A stretch of DNA of 33,304 nucleotides from Puniceicoccaceae bacterium (lineage in GTDB: Bacteria > Verrucomicrobiota > Verrucomicrobiia > Opitutales > Coraliomargaritaceae). Where the stretch lies: positions 1-33,304 of the forward strand of contig JAGYJE010000021.1 of the NCBI GenBank assembly GCA_018402305.1, given 5' to 3'. A program made the translations under genes and the position numbers. This document shows, one piece after another, positions 1-8,324 of the stretch (positions are counted from its first letter, which is position 1; each line of letters opens with the position of its first letter). The notes beneath the pieces are model-generated. The model was not told the origin of the DNA. It was given only the letters and a program-made list of their open reading frames with translations, and ran no database searches.

Positions 1-145
1 AAATTCGAGCTACTACATGCATCACAGTGAATTTGGCGGCATTCGCCCTCGATGACAACTCCGTTTTTTCGACAACTATTCGTAAACCCGCACCGGTCTG
101 GCCTTGCTTATTCCGGGAGAATAAATTTCCTCGGTGCTCTTCATT

Positions 146-151
146 AAAGGA
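146..151 (+). promoter_or_regulatory. Shine-Dalgarno sequence of gnd
   Basis: AAAGGA lies 8 nt upstream of the ATG at 160. It is one of the few clear ribosome binding sites in the window, since most genes here have no purine-rich leader, and it supports the chosen gnd start. Confidence 0.6.
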
Positions 152-159
152 AACACATT

Positions 160-1665
160 ATGTCTGACAACCTCTCCGAAATCGGCCTCATCGGCCTCGC
201 AGTTATGGGCCAAAATCTGGCTCTCAACATAGCCGACCACGGCTTCAAAATCTCCGTCTATAACCGGACGACGAGTAAGATGAAGGAGTTTGTGGCGGCG
301 AATCCAAGTACTCCGGGCGGTCTTGTCGGCCAGGCGGATCTCGAGGACTTTGTTACTTCGCTCAAGCGCCCCCGCAAGATTATCATTCTAGTTCAAGCGG
401 GTTGGGCCACGGATAAGGTGATTGAAGGGCTTGTGCCACTCCTGGAACAAGGTGATATCATTATCGATGGGGGTAATGCGAAGTGGGATGATACCATCCG
501 CCGCGAAAAAGAACTCACCCAAAAAGGACTGCGCTTCATCGGCTCCGGTGTTTCTGGCGGAGAAGAGGGTGCGCGTTTTGGCCCCTCACTCATGCCGGGT
601 GGAACCCCCGAGGCCTGGGAATATCTGGAGCCAATCTGGAAAGCGATTGCGGCTAAGGTCGATCCCGAAACCGGAAAGCCTCTGGAGGGCGCTGAACCAG
701 GTAAGCCGGTTGAAGGCGGTTTCAGCTGCACCGCTTATATCGGTCCGGACGGTGCCGGCCACTACGTCAAGATGGTGCATAATGGCATCGAATACGGCGA
801 TATGCAGATGATCTGCGAGGCTTACGATCTTATGCAAAAACTGCTCGGCCTCACGCCTGCCGAAATGGGCGGAATCTTTGCCGAATGGAACCTGGGTGAG
901 CTCGACTCGTTCCTGATCGAAATCACCGCAGATATCCTCAAACAAGCCGACCCAGTCACCGGGAAACCCTTCGTGGATATCGTGCTCGACACTGCCGGTC
1001 AAAAAGGTACCGGCAAGTGGACCTCGGTCAATGCCCTCGACATGGGCACGCCCGCTCCCACGGTGGCTGAGGCTGTCTTTGCCCGCTGTCTCTCTGCCGT
1101 CAAGGAGGAGCGTGTGGCCGCCGAGAAAATTCTTAAAGGCCCGGAGGCCGCACCGTTTACCGGCGACAAGTCCGAAATCGTCGAAGCTATTCGCGACGCA
1201 CTTTATGCCTCAAAAATCTGCTCCTACGCACAGGGCTTTCAACTGATGCGTTACGCCCAGGAAGCGTATGGTTGGAAGCTGAACTTCGGCGAGATCGCGC
1301 AGATATTTCGCGGCGGCTGCATCATCCGGGCCGCCTTCCTACAGAAAATTACCGAAGCCTTCGAGCGGGACGCTGATCTGGCTAACCTGCTCCTCGATCC
1401 CTACTTCTCAGATGCCATCCACAAAGCGCAAAAAAATTGGCGCAAAGTTGTTGCGCTGGCTGCCGTTCACGGTGTTTCCATCCCCACCTTTAGCTCCGCA
1501 CTTTCTTACTATGATGGCTACCGCACTTCGCGACTCCCGCAGAATCTACTGCAAGCCCAGCGCGATTACTTCGGTGCCCATACCTACGAGCGCACCGATC
1601 AGCCCAGGGGCACGTTCTACCACATCGACTGGCCCAAAGCAGACCGCCCGCAGTTGGAAATGTAA
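160..1665 (+). CDS. gnd: 6-phosphogluconate dehydrogenase (decarboxylating)
   Basis: Oxidises 6-phosphogluconate with NADP+ to ribulose 5-phosphate and CO2, the third step of the oxidative pentose phosphate pathway, in the cytosol. The Rossmann nucleotide-binding motif GLAVMGQN is at residues 11-18. The substrate region [20 protein letters not shown] is near residues 128-147, followed by the signature [13 protein letters not shown]. The all-helical C-terminal domain is complete and ends in the usual [13 protein letters not shown] tail. At 501 aa it is slightly longer than the common 470-490 aa. The extra length is mainly a Gly/Pro/Lys-rich insert ([19 protein letters not shown]) just before the conserved TYIG-like strand; a second PVTGKPF segment also looks inserted. 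The ATG at 160 has a good ribosome binding site. It stands alone and converges on the minus-strand gene ending at 1753. Confidence 0.97.
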   Translation: MSDNLSEIGLIGLAVMGQNLALNIADHGFKISVYNRTTSKMKEFVAANPSTPGGLVGQADLEDFVTSLKRPRKIIILVQAGWATDKVIEGLVPLLEQGDIIIDGGNAKWDDTIRREKELTQKGLRFIGSGVSGGEEGARFGPSLMPGGTPEAWEYLEPIWKAIAAKVDPETGKPLEGAEPGKPVEGGFSCTAYIGPDGAGHYVKMVHNGIEYGDMQMICEAYDLMQKLLGLTPAEMGGIFAEWNLGELDSFLIEITADILKQADPVTGKPFVDIVLDTAGQKGTGKWTSVNALDMGTPAPTVAEAVFARCLSAVKEERVAAEKILKGPEAAPFTGDKSEIVEAIRDALYASKICSYAQGFQLMRYAQEAYGWKLNFGEIAQIFRGGCIIRAAFLQKITEAFERDADLANLLLDPYFSDAIHKAQKNWRKVVALAAVHGVSIPTFSSALSYYDGYRTSRLPQNLLQAQRDYFGAHTYERTDQPRGTFYHIDWPKADRPQLEM

Positions 1666-1752
1666 CTGTGCTGCGTGCGGGATCTCAGTTGCGGGAAAAC
1701 ACACTGCGATTTGCAGTTCATGACTATCTCAAAGATATCAGTCTGAGTGGTT

Positions 1753-2643
1753 TCAAGCCACTGATTTACCAAAATAGGCCAAAGTCCACATTTCTTTCCA
1801 AAGACGATAGCGGCCTTCTGCTGTGATTTTGCCCAGCGCTTCTCGGTACTGGCGCGGCACGAGAAAACCGTTGTCCGTGTTCAGACGCTCCAGAATGCGC
1901 TGCTGTTCATTCAGTTCAACCAGCGCATCCTCTTCTATGGCGATTGGCTCGAAACTGTGCCGGATAATTCTCCGGTTATGCAAATGTAGCAATCCTGGAA
2001 GCGAGCCTTTCAAAGGACATCGACACAGGCTCCAGTTTTCCGGATAATAACCGCCGTAGGGCAAAAATAAATTGTCGGTTATCAGACGTTCACTGCTTTC
2101 TGCGATCGAGCTGATTGTGTAGCAAGCGATAGTGCCCCCTTTCGCTTTCGGCAAAAAGAGGACTTGGATACGGGTCTCCCTGTCCGGGCTTTCGTAGATC
2201 GAAGCCCGCAAGTGAGTTCCCTCGAAAAGTTCTGCTTTCAAAGCCTTGAGCCGCTTAAACCCTTTTTCCCGAAGCCAATCCTTTATTTCAATAAATTGCT
2301 TATCTGCCGGCCACTCATCACCCTCTTTGTTCTCGGTGAATTCGGGAAACAGGGGGAGATCGCTTTGGCTCAGCGCTTTGATCGCTAGCCAATTATAGCC
2401 GGTTTCCACAATAAACCACAGTGTGAAGCCGGCAAGGAAGTGCACCCAGTCCGGACGGTAACTTAAACCAAAGGTTTTGAGAAAGTAAGCAAAGAGCGCG
2501 GCGAACAGAAACCAACGGAGCCAGCGTCCCAGCAACATAAAGGCTGGGATGCCATGACGGCTGCCATACATCGGTAAAAGAATCGTCAATACGACGACGG
2601 TCAGTAAGCCATACTGCAAAATTTCTGAATATTCGGAAATCAT
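1753..2643 (-). CDS. membrane protein of unknown function
   Basis: I do not recognise the family. The protein is about 296 aa from the ATG at 2643. An in-frame GTG at 2715 would add 24 polar residues that look unlike a membrane-protein N-terminus, so I prefer 2643. Three hydrophobic segments occupy roughly the first 90 residues (LLTVVVLTILLPMYG, WLRWFLFAALFAYFL, WVHFLAGFTLWFIVETG). They are followed by a soluble domain of about 200 residues, presumably cytoplasmic, with mixed alpha/beta character and a Cys-containing SLCRCPLKG segment. Strand bias and length support a real gene. It lies 3' of dnaN on the same strand with a gap of about 110 bp, and it converges with gnd. No Shine-Dalgarno sequence is visible. 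Confidence 0.75.
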   Translation of the reverse strand: MISEYSEILQYGLLTVVVLTILLPMYGSRHGIPAFMLLGRWLRWFLFAALFAYFLKTFGLSYRPDWVHFLAGFTLWFIVETGYNWLAIKALSQSDLPLFPEFTENKEGDEWPADKQFIEIKDWLREKGFKRLKALKAELFEGTHLRASIYESPDRETRIQVLFLPKAKGGTIACYTISSIAESSERLITDNLFLPYGGYYPENWSLCRCPLKGSLPGLLHLHNRRIIRHSFEPIAIEEDALVELNEQQRILERLNTDNGFLVPRQYREALGKITAEGRYRLWKEMWTLAYFGKSVA

Positions 2644-2755
2644 GTTTTGTCTAGATGACCACTTGCAAACCCGGTCTTGGGACACCTTGCCCGCAGAGGA
2701 GCCAGTCGCAGCCACTCACAATTGAGTACGCCCCATTGGGAAAGAGCATCCTCAA

Positions 2756-3883
2756 TTAGTTCAGCCGCAGGGGCATGATGACACAGATAAAATTGTCCAA
2801 AGTTTTAAAAAGACCCGGGCTGAGCTCGTCCTTAAACTCAAAGAAAACTTCGTCTTTGGTCAGTGCCTTAAGCGGTTCCATGAGAAACTGGGGATTGAAG
2901 GCTACTTGCACCTCAGGGCCATCGTAGGCAATCGCCATCGATTCATGCGACTCGCCGTATTCGCTGGATTGACCTGAAATTTCCAGGAGATTTTTACTCA
3001 CCTTGAGTTTGACCGAATTGCTCTTATCTGAGGTGACCAGGGCTGCGCGGTGGACACATTCCAACATGAGCTCGCGCTCGATCTTCACCCGGTGCTCGGT
3101 CTCCTTCGGTATCACTTGGCGGTAATTCGGGTAATTACCTTCGACGATTTTTGAAACCAGGTAGAGGTGGTCCACCAGCCCTGAATCCCCCCCCTCATCG
3201 ATGGCGATCTCAAAAGCTGCCTGCCGATCGTTGAAGGCTACCTTAACATGCTCGCCTTTACCCATAAGACGCTCCAATTCGCCAACTGTTTTCGCAGGCA
3301 AAATGAGGCTACCTGCATTTTCCTCACTGACTTCCATGTCCAGTGCCGTCAAACCAAGACGACGGCCGTCTGTGGCCACCAAAGTCAGCTTTTCGTCAGC
3401 AAAGTTGAAGTAGACACCGTTCAGGATGTAACGATTCTCGTCCGTTGACTGCGCATACGAGACGCTTTTTAGCATGTTCACGAGTTCCCCCTGAGCAAGC
3501 TCATAAACCTTGCGATTTTCAAAGCTAGGCAAAGGTGGAAACTCCTCAGACCCGATACCCATGATTTTAAAAAGAGAGCCCCCTGAGGTTATTTTTGCCT
3601 GATTACCGTCGCCCGTTTCAAAAAAGACATCCGTAACCGGCAATTCTCGGACAATTGTGGCCAGCTTGCGAACAGGTAACGTGATCGCTCCGGGTTCAGA
3701 TACATCCGCTTTGATCCGGCAGCGAATCCCCAAGTCGAGGTTCGTCGTGGTCAGCGATATGTGCCCCTGGGCCGCCTCAATCAGCACGTTGCTGAGAATT
3801 GGCATGGTTGATCGCGTGGCGACCACATTAAGAACCTGTTGGAGTCCGTTGCTGAAATGATCTTGGTTGATCTTAAACTTCAT
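2756..3883 (-). CDS. dnaN: DNA polymerase III subunit beta (sliding clamp)
   Basis: Ring-shaped processivity clamp that tethers replicative and repair polymerases to DNA. It is 375 aa, the usual family length of 365-380. The N-terminus [20 protein letters not shown] matches the first clamp domain. [15 protein letters not shown] and ATDGRRLGL are characteristic clamp segments, and the C-terminus [11 protein letters not shown] has the typical ending that contributes to the partner-binding pocket. The ATG at 3883 is the natural start. dnaA is not in this window, so the common dnaA-dnaN pairing cannot be seen here. The 259-bp AT-rich region upstream is described separately. Confidence 0.97.
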   Translation of the reverse strand: MKFKINQDHFSNGLQQVLNVVATRSTMPILSNVLIEAAQGHISLTTTNLDLGIRCRIKADVSEPGAITLPVRKLATIVRELPVTDVFFETGDGNQAKITSGGSLFKIMGIGSEEFPPLPSFENRKVYELAQGELVNMLKSVSYAQSTDENRYILNGVYFNFADEKLTLVATDGRRLGLTALDMEVSEENAGSLILPAKTVGELERLMGKGEHVKVAFNDRQAAFEIAIDEGGDSGLVDHLYLVSKIVEGNYPNYRQVIPKETEHRVKIERELMLECVHRAALVTSDKSNSVKLKVSKNLLEISGQSSEYGESHESMAIAYDGPEVQVAFNPQFLMEPLKALTKDEVFFEFKDELSPGLFKTLDNFICVIMPLRLN

Positions 3884-4142
3884 GGATGTAGATTTGGCGC
3901 GTTTTTAGACTTACTGGCAATGCTTATATAAGAGTTCTTTTTATATATTTAAATCTCTTAGTAACAGTAGGGGGTGGGAATGATGAGAAAAACTTAATAA
4001 GTGTTTGTGAGCAAGTCATTTGGAAGGAAATTCTTTGCCTAAAACACAGTGAAAAAAATACGAGCTTTGTGAAGAATGTGGAGAAGTTTTTTTAAACACA
4101 CAGACTCTTCGCATCTATTAACAAGTTATTCGCCAGTGCTTT
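3884..4142. other. AT-rich intergenic region with DnaA-box-like 9-mers (possible origin or dnaN promoter)
   Basis: The region between dnaN and the end of pssA is strikingly AT-rich. An AT core lies at about 3922-3962 and is bounded by the inverted hexamers TAAGAG (3929-3934) and CTCTTA (3955-3960). Two abutting 9-mers, TGTGAAGAA (4068-4076) and TGTGGAGAA (4077-4085), differ from the DnaA box TGTGGATAA by two and one bases. An opposite-strand TTAAACACA (4092-4100) differs from TTATCCACA by two. This could be an origin, a DnaA-regulated dnaN promoter, or chance in AT-rich DNA. Confidence 0.3.
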
Positions 4143-4997
4143 TTACCGATTCGTGAGCCGTTTTCTCGCCCGGTAAATTCGAAAAAGATGGCGGGCTGGC
4201 CCGTAGCTGATGTATCCAAAGAATACTAAAGCGAAGGCTAGTTCCTTCATGATGAAGATGATTCCGAGGGTAAAAATTAAATAAATAAAGGTTCGAAATC
4301 GGGTCTTTGTTTGCCAGTCAATATCCTTGAAACTGGGGTAGGGAATGTTGCTGATCATTAGGAAAGCGATAGCCAGCATAAAGGGCGGAAGTAGGATGGC
4401 AAGGGGTGTTATCTCCAGACTGTTCAGGACTAGAACCAGCGATGCAATCATTCCTGCGGCCGCCGGAACGGGCAAACCAACGAAATCCTTGGTCCCCCTG
4501 AGCCGTTTTGCCGGCGGCAGCATGGGATGCGTTAATACGTTAAAACGCGCCAGGCGAACTCCCGCGCAGAGCAAATAAACGAAACCAATGAGCCAACCGA
4601 TCTGCAAAAAAAAGGGATATTTCTCAGTCGGTGAGAGGATCAGAAAGATCATCATTAACGCAGGCGCCAATCCGAAGGAGATAACATCCGCAATCGAGTC
4701 GAACTCTTTCCCAAAGAGTGACTCTCGTCCACCGAGCCGGGCGACTCGGCCGTCCAGTGCATCGCAGATCACCGAGAAAAGTATAAACCATACGGCTTGC
4801 GTAAAATAACCGCGAATCACCGCAGAATCCGTCGCATAGTTGGCCTGAATGCAATAAAGAATCGCCAGAAAGCCGAAAAATAAATTCCCCGCGGTTAGAC
4901 TGTTTGGGAGGAGGTAAATCCGACTGGCCTCCTCGGAATCGGTGAACTGAGGAGGTTTTGCTTTAGAGGCTTCGTTTTCGTCTGTCTCTTCTTTCAT
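4143..4997 (-). CDS. pssA: CDP-diacylglycerol--serine O-phosphatidyltransferase
   Basis: Integral membrane CDP-alcohol phosphatidyltransferase that condenses CDP-diacylglycerol with L-serine to give phosphatidylserine, the precursor of phosphatidylethanolamine. The family motif DGx2ARx8Gx3Dx3D is complete: D82-G83, A86-R87, G96, D100 and D104, with D79 one turn earlier. It is preceded by the usual LLPNSLTAGNLFFGFLAI first membrane segment, with six to eight hydrophobic segments in total. Length is 284 aa, in the range of the PssA type found outside enterobacteria. The N-terminal 25 residues are charged and variable. The start is ATG at 4997. It follows the RelE-like gene by 12 bp on the same strand, so the two are probably cotranscribed. 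Substrate assignment to serine rather than another alcohol rests on overall similarity. Confidence 0.9.
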   Translation of the reverse strand: MKEETDENEASKAKPPQFTDSEEASRIYLLPNSLTAGNLFFGFLAILYCIQANYATDSAVIRGYFTQAVWFILFSVICDALDGRVARLGGRESLFGKEFDSIADVISFGLAPALMMIFLILSPTEKYPFFLQIGWLIGFVYLLCAGVRLARFNVLTHPMLPPAKRLRGTKDFVGLPVPAAAGMIASLVLVLNSLEITPLAILLPPFMLAIAFLMISNIPYPSFKDIDWQTKTRFRTFIYLIFTLGIIFIMKELAFALVFFGYISYGPARHLFRIYRARKRLTNR

Positions 4998-5009
4998 AAG
5001 ATAAGCACC

Positions 5010-5378
5010 CTAGTTTCCAATGTCATCCTTATGCCGTAATGACTCCAGATATTTCCAGAACGAATCGTCTTGTTCCACCATGAATTCTTCTGTAAAGGGC
5101 AGTTTAAAGCGGAATATAAAATCGGTAAGCGTGTTTTTGTGGAGGATGTAATGAGCAAAGAGTGCCTCACCCTGTTGTTCGAAATAAATACGAAACTCGC
5201 CCGCGCGAACGCGGTAATAAGTGCGCCCGTTCCGATGGAAACGTCCCAACTCGTCGCTTGGGTGCTCCAACTGATCTTGGCTGAGCGTACTAACGACTTC
5301 GATTAGGAGCATTTGAGACCGCGTATCGAGCCGGTTGAGCTCGTGCATGCTTTGTTCACTGAAATTAAGCTGAAACAT
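5010..5378 (-). CDS. RelE/ParE-fold-like protein, solitary
   Basis: A 122-aa protein starting at ATG 5378. An upstream GTG/ATG-type extension to 5450 would add a non-conserved segment. The central part, GRTYYRVRAGEFRIYFEQ, resembles the core strands of the RelE/ParE toxin superfamily (Y-R-V-R-x-G-x-[FY]-R-I-x-[FY]), and the N-terminal helices FSEQSMHELNRLDTRSQ fit the same fold. It has no antitoxin partner on either side. Instead it sits 12 bp upstream of pssA, and its C-terminus carries an extra 25-residue acidic/aromatic tail (FMVEQDDSFWKYLESL). That context suggests a domesticated RelE-like protein rather than an active toxin; this is inference. No ribosome binding site is evident. Its promoter must lie in the 135 bp shared with the divergent ispH. 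Confidence 0.75.
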   Translation of the reverse strand: MFQLNFSEQSMHELNRLDTRSQMLLIEVVSTLSQDQLEHPSDELGRFHRNGRTYYRVRAGEFRIYFEQQGEALFAHYILHKNTLTDFIFRFKLPFTEEFMVEQDDSFWKYLESLRHKDDIGN

Positions 5379-5513
5379 CAAAGTTAATTTTTTAAAAGAT
5401 GGAGAGCTTAGTGAGCTTCCAAAGTGGTGCAATGGCAGAATGCATATCATTCACCGGAGAGTTGGTGGCATACGAATTGACCCCTGTGCAAAATTGAACA
5501 GCGTGCATGCTCT

Positions 5514-7172
5514 ATGAATCCAATAAGGTTAGTTTTTGATGCGTCAAACCGACTCAAGGTGGAGCTTGATCAAGAGGGACGTTACCATCTCGCGGTTGCT
5601 GGAGCAGAGAATTATAATTGGCATCCATTATCCAGCCTCGACCAAGGTGGAGTGATGCGGGAGATTCTGTGTGCTTGCAGTACTGAAACTTTGAAGATGC
5701 CGGAGAGATGGCGGTCGATTTTAGAACTTCAGACTGAACCAAAAACGAAGGAGTTGGATGTTGTTCTTAAAGCAATCGATAATCAGCTTCACAAGATTCC
5801 TTACCTCGGAATGGGGGAAAACGAATATATTTACCGCTTTCGAACAACAAAAGAGCGCAACCGCGCAATTTATATCGATAAGCAATCGGAGAGTCTATAC
5901 CAAAGCGCGCTTTGCGAAGCCATCAAGGAAGTTCGTAGAACGAAAGAAAAAACCTCCGGAGAATCGGCGGTGCTCGATTTCGGTGCCGTGAGCTACGTCA
6001 TTCCCAGCCACTTCGGGTTTTGCCTCGGGGTTCAAAATGCGATCGAGCGTGCTTACGAAACCGTTGCGATGCATCCCGGGCGACGCGTTTTCATGCTAAG
6101 CGAGCTGATTCATAATCCCTTCGTCAACGAAGACTTGCTCGCCCGTGGACTGCGCTACTTACAAACTGATAAGGGGATGCCCCTTCGTGCAGATGGGGGA
6201 ATTGCTCTCAGTAAAGACGATCCGTCGGCCCTTTGGAATCAACTTACCGGTGACGATATCGTCATCATTCCGGCATTCGGCGCAACAAATAAAGACAAGG
6301 CCCGGCTTATTCGACGCGGCCTTTCCATTAGGGAAAACGACGCTACCTGCATGCTGGTTGAGAAGGTTTGGAAAGCCGCCCGGCGCTTCGCTCAGGAGGG
6401 TTTTACTGTGCTCATTCACGGCAAATCGGAGCATGAGGAAACGAAGGCGACTTTTTCCAATAGTTCCAGCGACGGACCGGCTTTGATGATCCGTAATATG
6501 GAGCATGCCCGCCGTTTGGCGGAAGTTATCCAAACAGACACGTCTCAGAAAACCGCTCTATTCGAAGCCTCGTTTGCAGGACTTTATTCAGATGGGTTTG
6601 ACCCCCAGAAAGATCTTGAACGAATCGCTGTGGTTAATCAAACGACGCTCCTGCGCAATGAGACCCTCAAGATCATCGACTATTTGCGCGAAGTCGTTAC
6701 GAAAAAATATGGCGAAATCAACGTGGCTGATCACCTTTGGTTAAAAGGTAAGGGCGATACACTTTGCTATGCCACTCAGGTGAATCAGGACGCCTTGCAA
6801 AAAGCGATTGAGGAGCCTCTGGATGCCGCCCTCGTCGTGGGAGGAAAAAACAGCTCCAATACCTTCCAGTTATATCGACTCTGCGAAGAGCGCTTCAAGC
6901 ACAGTGCACACTACATTCAGTCCGAAAAAAACATCCACTCGCTCGATTGTGTGCGACATTATATTTTCCCGCATCATCTCGCGAGCACGACAGTCAGGGT
7001 TGAGGAGGAACGGCCGCTCTTTAGCACACCGCCCAACAAACCCAGGATCCTGCTCACGGGCGGCGCATCGTGCCCGGATGGAATTATTCAACAGGTTATT
7101 CACCGAATCAATAGTTTCTACCCACCAGAAGCAATTCGTCCGATCGAAGCGGTCCTTAAGGAACTCAGGTAA
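5514..7172 (+). CDS. ispH: 4-hydroxy-3-methylbut-2-enyl diphosphate reductase, plant/cyanobacterial type with N-terminal extension
   Basis: Last enzyme of the MEP isoprenoid pathway. It is a 4Fe-4S reductase converting HMBPP to IPP and DMAPP. The three cluster cysteines are visible: C170 in FGFCLGV, C279 in DATCMLV and C418 in DTLCYATQ. The substrate motifs HNPFVNEDL, IPAFGATNKD, IHGKSEHEET, VVNQTTLLRNET, GGKNSSNT and TGGASCPDG follow in order. PAFGA, HGKxxHEET and QTTxLxxET are the forms of the plant/cyanobacterial class, not the E. coli class. At 552 aa it is long: about 155 residues of unrecognised sequence (MNPIRLVFDASNRLKVELDQ onward) precede the catalytic core, where cyanobacterial enzymes have about 60-70. 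The ATG at 5514 lacks a Shine-Dalgarno sequence. No in-frame Met near residue 150 gives a cleaner start, so the extension is probably translated. Confidence 0.92.
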   Translation: MNPIRLVFDASNRLKVELDQEGRYHLAVAGAENYNWHPLSSLDQGGVMREILCACSTETLKMPERWRSILELQTEPKTKELDVVLKAIDNQLHKIPYLGMGENEYIYRFRTTKERNRAIYIDKQSESLYQSALCEAIKEVRRTKEKTSGESAVLDFGAVSYVIPSHFGFCLGVQNAIERAYETVAMHPGRRVFMLSELIHNPFVNEDLLARGLRYLQTDKGMPLRADGGIALSKDDPSALWNQLTGDDIVIIPAFGATNKDKARLIRRGLSIRENDATCMLVEKVWKAARRFAQEGFTVLIHGKSEHEETKATFSNSSSDGPALMIRNMEHARRLAEVIQTDTSQKTALFEASFAGLYSDGFDPQKDLERIAVVNQTTLLRNETLKIIDYLREVVTKKYGEINVADHLWLKGKGDTLCYATQVNQDALQKAIEEPLDAALVVGGKNSSNTFQLYRLCEERFKHSAHYIQSEKNIHSLDCVRHYIFPHHLASTTVRVEEERPLFSTPPNKPRILLTGGASCPDGIIQQVIHRINSFYPPEAIRPIEAVLKELR

Positions 7173-7227
7173 GCCTTTTAGGAAACCCGGCTTGAAGAAT
7201 TCGCGAAGATGAACTAGTCTATTAAAA

Positions 7228-7596
7228 GTGCTTTTAGGAATCTCAGACACAGAAGGTGGAAATACACCGGGAATCTACTACGATCTCGGCGTCGTCATTA
7301 CTCATAAACTCTACCACTACCGGGGCGTCATCGTGTCAATTGACCCAAGTTGTTTGGCAGGCGAGACTTGGTATCAATCAAACAAAACCCAACCACCCCG
7401 GAACCAACCCTGGTACCATGTGCTTGTTCACAATAGCGGCGGCCTCAGCACCTACGTCGCTCAGTCCAATTTAAAAGAAGACACCAGTGGTCAGCCTATT
7501 TTACACCCGCGGATTCAGTGCTACTTTTCAGTTTTTCACAATGGCCGCTACCAACTTAAACCGGATCAAGGATTTTCCAATAGCTGCGGAATATAA
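7228..7596 (+). CDS. hspQ: HspQ/YccV-like protein
   Basis: Resembles the YccV-like domain of HspQ, known in E. coli as a hemimethylated-DNA-binding protein and a Lon specificity factor induced by heat. Visible family elements are YYDLGVVITHKLYHYRGVI (residues about 17-35), IDPSCLAGETWYQ, QPWYHVLVHNSGGLSTYVAQ and a C-terminal IQCYFSVFHNGRY. At 122 aa it is slightly longer than the 105-aa E. coli protein because of a short N-terminal lead and a C-terminal tail. The listed start is GTG at 7228; no better start with a ribosome binding site is visible, so the N-terminus is uncertain. It follows ispH by 55 bp and is the last intact core gene before the degenerate patch. Confidence 0.8.
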   Translation: MLLGISDTEGGNTPGIYYDLGVVITHKLYHYRGVIVSIDPSCLAGETWYQSNKTQPPRNQPWYHVLVHNSGGLSTYVAQSNLKEDTSGQPILHPRIQCYFSVFHNGRYQLKPDQGFSNSCGI

Positions 7597-7672
7597 CGGG
7601 CTCACTTTACCGCGCAAAGGAGATAGAAAATTCACCGATAAACTTGGACTTTCATTTGATCCATGGACGGTT

Positions 7673-7937
7673 GTGTATACGGCAACCAAAACAATCAGTT
7701 TAGAGCTCGAGGCCTACGAAAAGCTGCGGCGGGCGAAGCGCTTTCCGCGGGAGTCGTTTACGGAGGGTTTACGGAGGGTTTACGGAGGTTGTGCTGGGCG
7801 TATCGGTTCCTGATGGTGGATTGAGTGGGCGAGAGCTCCTGAGCCGCTTTGATTCAGGGGATTCAGCCTTTACAATGGAAGAACTTGATACCATCGATGC
7901 TCTCAGCGCGAACGATGCTCCGCCCGAGATTCCATGA
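7673..7937 (+). pseudogene. VapB-like antitoxin, frameshifted by tandem repeat expansion
   Basis: The frame starting with GTG at 7673 encodes TATKTISLELEAYEKLRRAK then FPRESFTE, the signature of VapB antitoxins (ATKTISLExYEKLRxAKxxPxESFSEVV). It then runs into GLRRVYGGCAG and stops early. The cause is visible: the 11-mer tttacggaggg occurs twice (7757-7767 and 7768-7778) before a third, 10-bp copy (7779-7788). Removing the two extra units (22 bp) restores ESFTEVVLGVSVPDGG, continuing to a TGA at 7935-7937 and ending ELDTIDALSANDAPPEIP. The usual family start would be at the ACG of 7679, also suggesting decay. The restored stop overlaps the toxin ATG by ATGA, the classic TA arrangement. Confidence 0.8.
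7757..7788. repeat. 11-bp tandem repeat, 2.9 copies, inside vapB
   Basis: Two perfect copies of tttacggaggg (7757-7767, 7768-7778) are followed by a 10-base third copy. Two units add 22 bp, which is not a multiple of three, so the expansion shifts the antitoxin reading frame. The unit is likely a slippage product. Confidence 0.9.
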
Positions 7938-8324
7938 TTTTGGATTCCACATTTTTAGTCGACTTTTGAGCTTGAGCGGAAAAGGCAAGTGTTTGGCGCG
8001 GCATCCGAGTTCCTGAGAGCCCACTCGGATGAGCGCTTTTGTATTACGTTCACAATTGCGGGAGAGTTGGCTGCGGGTAGTTCTTTGCGCTCAGAACGAA
8101 CAAAGTGGTTTCGTTTTATCCAGCCTTTCCGGATATTGGAGTCCTCGGCGGATGCGGCGTGGGAGTTTGGCTTGGCCTATAAATACCTTCAATCTCAAGG
8201 TACTTCGATTGGCGCCAATTACTTATGGATCGGAGCCACAGGTCTCGCAAATAGCCTGCCGGTAGTGACTCGGAATGCGAGGGAGTTTCAGCGAATTCCC
8301 GGCCTGGAGGTATTGAGCTACTGA
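7934..8324 (+). pseudogene. VapC-like PIN-domain toxin, frameshifted and catalytically damaged
   Basis: From ATG 7934 the frame reads MILDSTFLVDF, the PIN-domain first strand with its Asp, then hits TGA at 7967. Dropping one T from the TTTT run at 7964-7967 gives DFELERKRQVFGAASEFLRA and joins the downstream frame ending at 8324. The rest is VapC-like: FTIAGELAAGS (second acidic residue), then SIGANYLWIGATGLA and LPVVTRNAREFQRIPG. Active VapC proteins usually have IGAND-xWIAATA. Here the Asp is Tyr, encoded by TAC at 8220-8222, one substitution from an Asp codon. The toxin RNase is therefore broken twice. It overlaps the restored antitoxin by 4 bp. Confidence 0.85.

Noticed and set aside
1720..1752. 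Terminator between gnd and the convergent membrane-protein gene
   Set aside because: Only an imperfect stem (GACTATCT with AGATATCAGTC) and no T-tract; too weak to list.
5400..5513. tRNA-like segment upstream of ispH
   Set aside because: A stretch resembles a D-arm, but there is no T-arm GTTCRA motif or acceptor pairing.
7487..7813. A 108-residue protein overlapping hspQ
   Set aside because: Only its second half is meaningful (VapB N-terminus); the first half is out-of-frame hspQ, so it is treated as the broken antitoxin.
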